This document shows positions 8,241 through 12,896 of a stretch of DNA of 12,896 bases, in pieces. Position numbers and translations under genes: made by a program. Positions within the stretch are counted from its first letter, which is position 1. Each line of letters starts with the position of its first letter. Origin of the DNA: Gloeophyllum trabeum ATCC 11539 (lineage: Eukaryota > Basidiomycota > Agaricomycetes > Gloeophyllales > Gloeophyllaceae); NCBI RefSeq assembly GCF_000344685.1, contig NW_006920418.1, forward strand, positions 894,527-907,422. Direction: 5' to 3'. The notes beneath the pieces are model-generated. The model saw only the letters and a program-made list of their open reading frames with translations. It had not been told where the DNA came from and did not search any database.

Positions 8241-10413
8241 ATGGGGACACCCCGAAAAGTGCCCTGTGGTATACAGTTTGAGGTGGTTGACAGCAATTCT
8301 CAACCTGTGAAGCTTCCAACAACAACATCACACTTGTACAGCCTATGCAGGCAGTCTAATGGTTGGCTCAGTCAGAAGGTTGCATTCAATCAAGCTTTGG
8401 CTGAAGCTCCTCAAGATGCTGTCAAAATCCCCACTCCAGCTGCTAGCAATGAGCCGCCTCCCCAGGATATATTAGAGGCACTGGATGACATGCCAGCACA
8501 GGTGCCCACCATTACTGGTATGCTGGGCAAGTGGAAGCAGCACAATCTGGTGAGTCCTGGCTCTCTCCTGTTTCAAATCTTCTTGCTTAAACATTTCAAA
8601 GGCTCTTATTGTGGAGTGGCTTCGTGACCAGCTTTTGGACAAGCTGCTACGGCATGATGGGCTTTTCGATGGAAAACCAGCTTACTATTCAGGATGCGGA
8701 GAGGAAGATGCAAGGTATTGCTGTCTGTCTTGCCATGGGCTTCAAATGAAGTGCCAAGCATGCATCATGGAATCTCATCTCTGTCTACCACTCCATCACA
8801 TACAAGTAAGTCTTCAGTATGACAAGTCAATCTTGCATAATAGTGTGCCATGCTTACCACAGTCATTAGCTGGCTTTATACATTGATCCTGGCCATTGAT
8901 GCCAACTTCCGTCTGAAGCAGAAGCATCGAAAGCTCCAGGACATCGAGTTCGCACCTGGTTGGAGCTATTTTGTCGAGGAGATGAAGTACCAGCGGTTCT
9001 TGGGTGAGCACGTTGATGAACCTGAGGTAAGCCCTACAGTCTGTCCTTTTGCATAGTAAATACATACTAACACATCCCTTGATCCCAGATAAGCTGTTGT
9101 GAATTGCAACATGATGCAATAACACAGGCTGCAACACGGAACACTAAGGGATATCTCAGATGTCACTGCATGCGTCTGCGGCTGTCATGGTCTAGTGCGA
9201 AGGAAAGGTGCTGCAGATCTGCAAAAGGGTGAAAAGTGGGTACTCTCCCTACACCTTTCATATATGTCCTCTTATGTGCTTTCCTTAGGTATTGCATGAT
9301 TGACTACATTATCTTGTCTACCCTAATGTGAGTCATCATACTCTGGATATTAAATGCCAGTACTCTGAAAACCTTTTCCATCATATAAGCAAGTTCCCGG
9401 AAGATATGCAGCTGAAGGAGGACACAGTGAATGTCCACTACGCCATCCTGCAATTCCATATTGAAGCTCATGGCTCAAAGTGTGAAGAAAACTTCTGCTT
9501 CAGATACATGCGCCACATGGCTATGGTCTGTGGAGAGATCGTTGAGTCAGGATGGGTGTATACAAATCTGCTATTGATGAGTGTGAGAGAAATGGGTTCT
9601 GTGTGCCACAAGACACTCAACAATCATTGGGGCACCTACAACTGGCAGAAGGTGGTGTCATTTGGTACATCTTTCCTTGTCAGCTGTCAGTGGCTCCCTT
9701 TGCTAACAGATGTTTTCTAAAGGAAGCCATTTTGCGAAGTATGTGGAAGCTGTGAAGATGGCTAAGAAGCACCGCATGACCTTCAACAGGTTCCTGCCAC
9801 ATTTAGCAACAATGTCATCGCTGCGTGGACAAAGATGTTGGATGACTGGCAGTCAGATGCATCAAAGCCTAATCCATTTGCTGAGCCAAAGTCAGGTATG
9901 CATAGATGTTGTGCATCTGGGATAAGGCTAACATAGTATGCAGATGTTACTCTTAACAATGTCTGCTTGGTATTGTCTCGTGAGGAAGCTGCGGAGTCGA
10001 GCCGTGGAACCTTGCAGCCGCACAAGATAACCACCAGCGCGTTTCTTGTTGCAGGGCTTGAATTAGAGGAAGACCAGTAAGTTATAAAGTTATATCACTA
10101 ATACTTCTATCCAAGCTAATGCACTATTGTAGACAGCATTTGCGGCTCTATGTTACACAACAAAAGGACCTACTGCACAGCAGCAAAGCCAAAGCTGATC
10201 TCCAGGACACTCGCAATAAATTGCAATACCATATAGACTTGTGGCACAGTGAGCAGCATGTCTACATGCTGTTTGTTTCCTCTCAACTATTGGATGCCAA
10301 CAGCTCAGGCACCGCTGAGGGTTTGGACTTTGATGACGTCAACAAGCAGCAGGAAGATGATGATAGCATATGCACCCATTCTGAACATCAGCCCCTCTGG
10401 CTGCCATCGTGTG
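8241..10413 (+). pseudogene. KDZ (Kyakuja-Dileera-Zisupton) transposase, degenerate and truncated
   Basis: A DDE-type transposase of the KDZ class. First exon 8241-8549, intron 8550-8601, then a CxC2-like cysteine cluster (8602-8805: GCGEEDARYCCLSCHG, KCQAC, LPLHHIQ). About 150-200 residues expected next are absent, and the protein resumes at 8871 (WLYTLILAIDANFRLKQK). An intron at 9027-9088 and a frameshift near 9155 follow (LVRRKGAADLQKGEK), then an intron ending at 9288 and DYIILSTL. The catalytic block TLDIKCQYSENL has its Asp at 9346-9348 and GEIVESGW lies at 9532-9555. Introns 9665-9722, 9896-9943 and 10077-10132 each restore family motifs (KVVSFGSHF, SKPNPFAEPKS, AFLVAGLELEEDQQHLR). 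Frameshifts also lie near 9327 and 9800. The last family motif is LWLPS; a copia LTR starts at 10414 and supplies the final codons and stop. Dead copy, C-terminus missing. Confidence 0.93.
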
Positions 10414-10742
10414 TGTCGAACTAGGTACTGACTTAGCTGCCAGGTTCTACAACATACCAGGATGTACCAGAACCCTCTGGAACATTCTGTTATATTCCAC
10501 TACTGTACAAGGCACAGAGCTCATGTGGGTCAGTGACATCATAGGTGGAGCTCAGTAGGATTAGGGATATTCCACATAGCTTAGTCAGCTTATGGGCCAC
10601 AGTGTATATAAACCCTGCAGCTCTGCTGCCTAATGACAAAGGTCGTTCATATGAGCTTTACCAGTAGCATTAGCATCCAACCAATACAGGTGAGTTGTGT
10701 AGGGTGCACTGTGCACGCTGCTGCCTCCATAACTCTTCATCA
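10414..10742 (+). mobile_element. Copia 5' LTR inserted in the KDZ gene
   Basis: It starts TGTCGAACTAGG, ends CTCTTCATCA and is about 90% identical to the solo LTR at 5455-5784. The five bases before it, GTGTG (10409-10413), would be the target duplication; the second copy is not in the window. Inside are GAACATTC (10480-10487), a CRE-like TGACATCA (10534-10541), TATATAAA (10605-10612) and a GTGAGT splice donor at 10690. The insertion cuts KDZ coding sequence directly after LWLPS, so the copia event is younger than the KDZ gene. Confidence 0.92.
10605..10612 (+). promoter_or_regulatory. TATA box of the copia LTR
   Basis: TATATAAA is preserved with its surroundings in both LTR copies, which suggests it is the retrotransposon promoter. 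Transcription would run rightward to gag at 11007. Confidence 0.55.
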
Positions 10743-10754
10743 GGTTATGAGCCC
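10743..10754 (+). other. Primer-binding site, tRNA-iMet anticodon arm
   Basis: GGTTATGAGCCC follows the LTR end with no gap and is the exact complement of GGGCTCATAACC, the anticodon stem-loop of eukaryotic initiator tRNA-Met. Priming from an internal cut in the initiator tRNA (half-tRNA) is known for Drosophila copia. The site is absent at the matching end of the solo LTR, where TGTTGCTGG follows instead. Confidence 0.8.
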
Positions 10755-11006
10755 AAATAGGCAGCTTGCATCTGCATGGTAACTCACTGCAGCGCATTGT
10801 GCCTCACTCACCGGTGCATCACCTCACAGGCTGCAGTGTGGCTTGATGCGTGATCATTGCCGTAGGTGCTGTCCTCAACCACCATCAGGCTTGATGATCG
10901 ATCCTGGGGTAACTCCCTAATGGAGCCAACAGCATGGAGCAGTGCACCCTTATCGGGCTGCATAGCTTCGCTGATACTGATGAGATCTCTCAATCGCTCC
11001 TCAACA

Positions 11007-11997
11007 ATGTCGGACAATCTGATCGCTGTTGTCCCCATCCTCGACAGCTCGAACTGGCCTACCTGGTCTGAGCAGATGAAGGCATACCTGATGTCCCAAG
11101 GCCTTTGGGGACACTGATGGTATGATCACTATGCCAGATGTCATGCTAACCACCCACAAGGATGGTAGTACCAGTCAAGATGGCTCTGCACGTGAGGCCT
11201 GGAGACTAAATGATACCAAGGCCATCGGCACTATTCATCTTCGATGCTCCCCTGCCATTGCCGCCCTTATTCAAAACAAGACAACGGCTAAAGAAACTTG
11301 GGAAGAGCTCGACGACACATATGGTATCACATCTCTTGCCTCCATCTATAACAAGCTGTGTGGGGCATTAACCACCAAGATCCCGGCTGATCAACATCCT
11401 GCTCCCGCCTTTGCCAAGATTGCCAAGCACTTTAATGTCTTGGCCTCTGAGAAGATGATCATCCCTAACTGTCTTCAAGGGCTGGTCTGTCTCAATGCAC
11501 TCCCTCTTTGGTATGACTCCCTCATTCAAGTCTTAGTCCAGAAATTGACATCGACAATGGACATTGACAATGTCCGGGAGGCTGTTGTCACTGCCTGGGA
11601 GCAAGCCCAGAACAAGAAGACAACACAACTAGGTGCACACAAAATCTCGGCAGTGAAGCATAAGCTGGGTGATCCCTCCTTTGCTTTGCAGCAGCAGCAG
11701 CACCCTCAGGGCAGCAGCAGCAATGCGCGAGATGGGAAGAAGTGCCCTTATTATGGCAAGCGCACAGGCAAGAAGCATCAAGGGCACAACCATGATCATC
11801 ACCACGCCCATGACGTCTTGATCACCTTGACTGTCTCCCTTCCTCCTACAACCATTGCTCATGTCCTCAACATCACACCTACAGGCAGCAGGACTCGGAC
11901 GGTTAAAGAGCAAGGTCCGTTCCATCCACCTCCTTCGGCGGACAGCCATCACTACAACAACAAGTGGATCAAGAAAGCCTTCAAGCTCACGCAGTGA
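11007..11997 (+). pseudogene. Copia gag polyprotein, frameshifted and truncated
   Basis: Capsid-type Gag of a Ty1/copia element (Retrotran_gag/UBN2 family). The ATG at 11007 gives MSDNLIAVVPILDSSNWPTW..KAYLMSQGLWG, a typical N-terminus. A 1-nt shift near 11108-11115 moves to the next frame, which runs to a TGA at 11995-11997. That frame has AKETWEELDDTYG, the helical middle (SLASIYNKL, VREAVVTAWEQAQ) and then a Gln/Ser and Lys/His-rich tail (KCPYYGKRTGKKHQG, DHHHAHD) in place of a full CCHC zinc knuckle. The leader 10755-11006 has no coding. Protease, integrase and RT do not follow; at 11994 the sequence switches to the pogo-like 3' end, and the first bases of that sequence supply the stop. 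The reverse transcriptase at 395-1006 belongs to the same superfamily but cannot be tied to this copy. Confidence 0.88.
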
Positions 11998-12695
11998 TAA
12001 GCCTCAGGATCGTCTGACCCCCGATAACGCAGACTCAGCACATCATACAAGCCCTCCAGAGCTTATTCGACACAGCGCTCACATGCCTCTAGGCTTCTAT
12101 GTGCTCTAAAGAATTGCTCTATTTAGCTCCGGACTTCCTAGCATCCTCGAGGCGTACACGGACCCATTCCGCGATCTATCTCCGCGAACAGGAGCTCCAG
12201 AGCGACTTAACCAATGCGACTTCTAGATGAACTAGCTCTGGGGCCCGCGGACGCTTCTATCGAGGGGTGTCATCCTCATGCCCAACCTCCAGCACTCACT
12301 CCCCCTTGTTTCCATCAAAATACCAAAGGTGCGGACGTATATGAGTCACCATGAGGTCAGCATCAGTCAGCGAGCGGCCGGAGGTAATTAGCACATGACA
12401 GGTGCATTGCGTGGAGTGATGGGACCGCTTAGGGCAGGTGGCGGAGCGTCGAGGCAACCTATAGGGGCTGGGATGAACAAGTGGGAGCGCAAGGGAGTTG
12501 TATGGTGCATGGTATAGCGGCGGCAAGTGCTGAGCAATCCTGTGGGTAGCGGCGGTTATTTGTTATTTATCTCCGGACGGTCGCAAAGCCATTCCTGTAG
12601 TATAAATTGTACAAAGTAGTGTACAGAAAAACAAGTTTTGCACTTCAGCATCTCAGAGAATTAGCATTACAATCTCAGTGACCCTCGAAGTCGCA
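11994..12695 (+). pseudogene. Pogo-like transposon 3' fragment, right arm of inverted repeat Y
   Basis: The sequence from GTGATAAGCCTCAGG onward is the inverted match of 3203-1966. In the transposase frame it reads DKPQDRLTPDNADSAHHTS..PLGFYVL and stops at 12107-12109, against DKPQDHLTPDNADSAHRTS..PLGFYGL on the left arm. The remaining ~590 bp is untranslated and terminal DNA with the empty site of the 540-bp TIR element near 12285-12292 and the end motif CTCAGTGACCC at 12674-12684. The rest of this transposon copy is missing; copia gag is fused in its place. Confidence 0.88.
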
Positions 12696-12705
12696 AGCAA
12701 CGACA

Positions 12706-12888
12706 CCTGTCACAGGATTGTGCCTGTGGTGGTAGAAATTGCTATAGAGACTTGGTTAATTTTATTTTGCTAGGTAGAGCTCACCTGAGATAATTAAATT
12801 GACGGCGGAGATAAATCACTCGACGAGTTAGGTGTATTGGCAAAACTAGGATTGGTTATAATTCGCTAAGTTCGACACTTTCGAACTT
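12706..12888 (+). repeat. X repeat, right copy
   Basis: Direct repeat of 1786-1966. It starts near a small hairpin (CACAGG..CCTGTG, 12711-12728) and ends with the hairpin AAGTTCGA/TCGAACTT (12868-12875 with 12881-12888). After the hairpin the two copies differ (GATTGCG here, CAAGGGTCACTG on the left). It may be the start of another pogo-like element that continues past the window. Confidence 0.7.
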
Positions 12889-12896
12889 TGATTGCG

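Larger units (their letters stand above)
6187..10413 (+). mobile_element. Proposed KDZ transposon with two passenger genes, right end lost
   Basis: The span from the TACAAA array through the minus-strand unknown gene, the RNase H1-N-like gene and the KDZ transposase is uninterrupted by other identified elements and ends at the copia insertion. KDZ elements are known to carry extra genes. Neither terminal repeat is proven: the left end is guessed from GGGCGGTGTGGTCG just before the array, and the right end is not in the window. Confidence 0.35.

Noticed and set aside
11629..11952. Minus-strand open frame opposite gag
   Set aside because: Shadow of the His/Gln-rich gag tail.
12296..12526. Minus-strand open frame in the right Y arm
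   Set aside because: Lies in the untranslated 3' region of the pogo-like element; the left arm does not preserve the frame.
1786..12888. X repeats as the two LTRs of one 11-kb retrotransposon
   Set aside because: No primer-binding site or polypurine tract next to them, no TG..CA ends, and the interior is a patchwork of unrelated elements in both orientations.

Overview
The window looks like a transposon graveyard from a mushroom-forming basidiomycete (Agaricomycetes). The evidence is a KDZ-family transposase with its CxC2 cysteine cluster, short introns of 43-61 nt with GT..AG ends and CTAAC/CTGAG-like branch sites, Ty1/copia retrotransposon pieces, and a pogo-like DDE transposase with the C-terminal extension typical of fungal copies. 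I see no clear single-copy host gene, tRNA or rRNA. Most of the proteins are broken by frameshifts, stops or internal loss.

Layout. 1-400 is LTR-like promoter DNA with perfect heat-shock-element triplets and a TATA box, joined directly to a truncated copia reverse transcriptase (395-1006). 1007-1785 is an unassigned AT/GC-patchy repeat. 1786-3203 is a repeat block: a ~180-bp repeat (called X here), then the 3' end of a pogo-like transposon (called Y), interrupted by a 540-bp TIR element with an 8-bp target duplication. 3089-5376 (-) is the pogo-like transposase pseudogene. Just upstream of its start codon sits a solo copia LTR (5455-5784) with a clean 5-bp target duplication CAACA, in the same orientation as the transposase.

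5790-10413 is an older island. It holds a 15-copy TACAAA array, a two-exon unknown gene on the minus strand, a viroplasmin/RNase H1 N-terminal-domain gene on the plus strand, and a multi-exon KDZ transposase pseudogene. This arrangement suggests a KDZ transposon carrying two passenger genes. A copia 5' LTR (10414-10742) is inserted in the KDZ coding region and is followed by a primer-binding site matching the tRNA-iMet anticodon arm and by a gag gene. The gag is cut at its stop codon and fused to a second copy of the pogo 3' end (11994-12695), the inverted partner of Y. A second X copy follows at the window edge.

How the parts relate. The order of events I infer is: KDZ island first; copia insertion into KDZ and solo-LTR insertion beside the pogo gene; fusion of copia gag to a pogo 3' end; MITE insertion into one pogo copy only. 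Differences between the two Y arms are dominated by CpG-to-TpG/CpA changes, as expected for methylated, silenced repeats. The most unusual points are the KDZ element with possible cargo, the LTR placed as a ready-made promoter plus splice donor for a transposase, and the opposite orientation of X relative to Y in the two arms.
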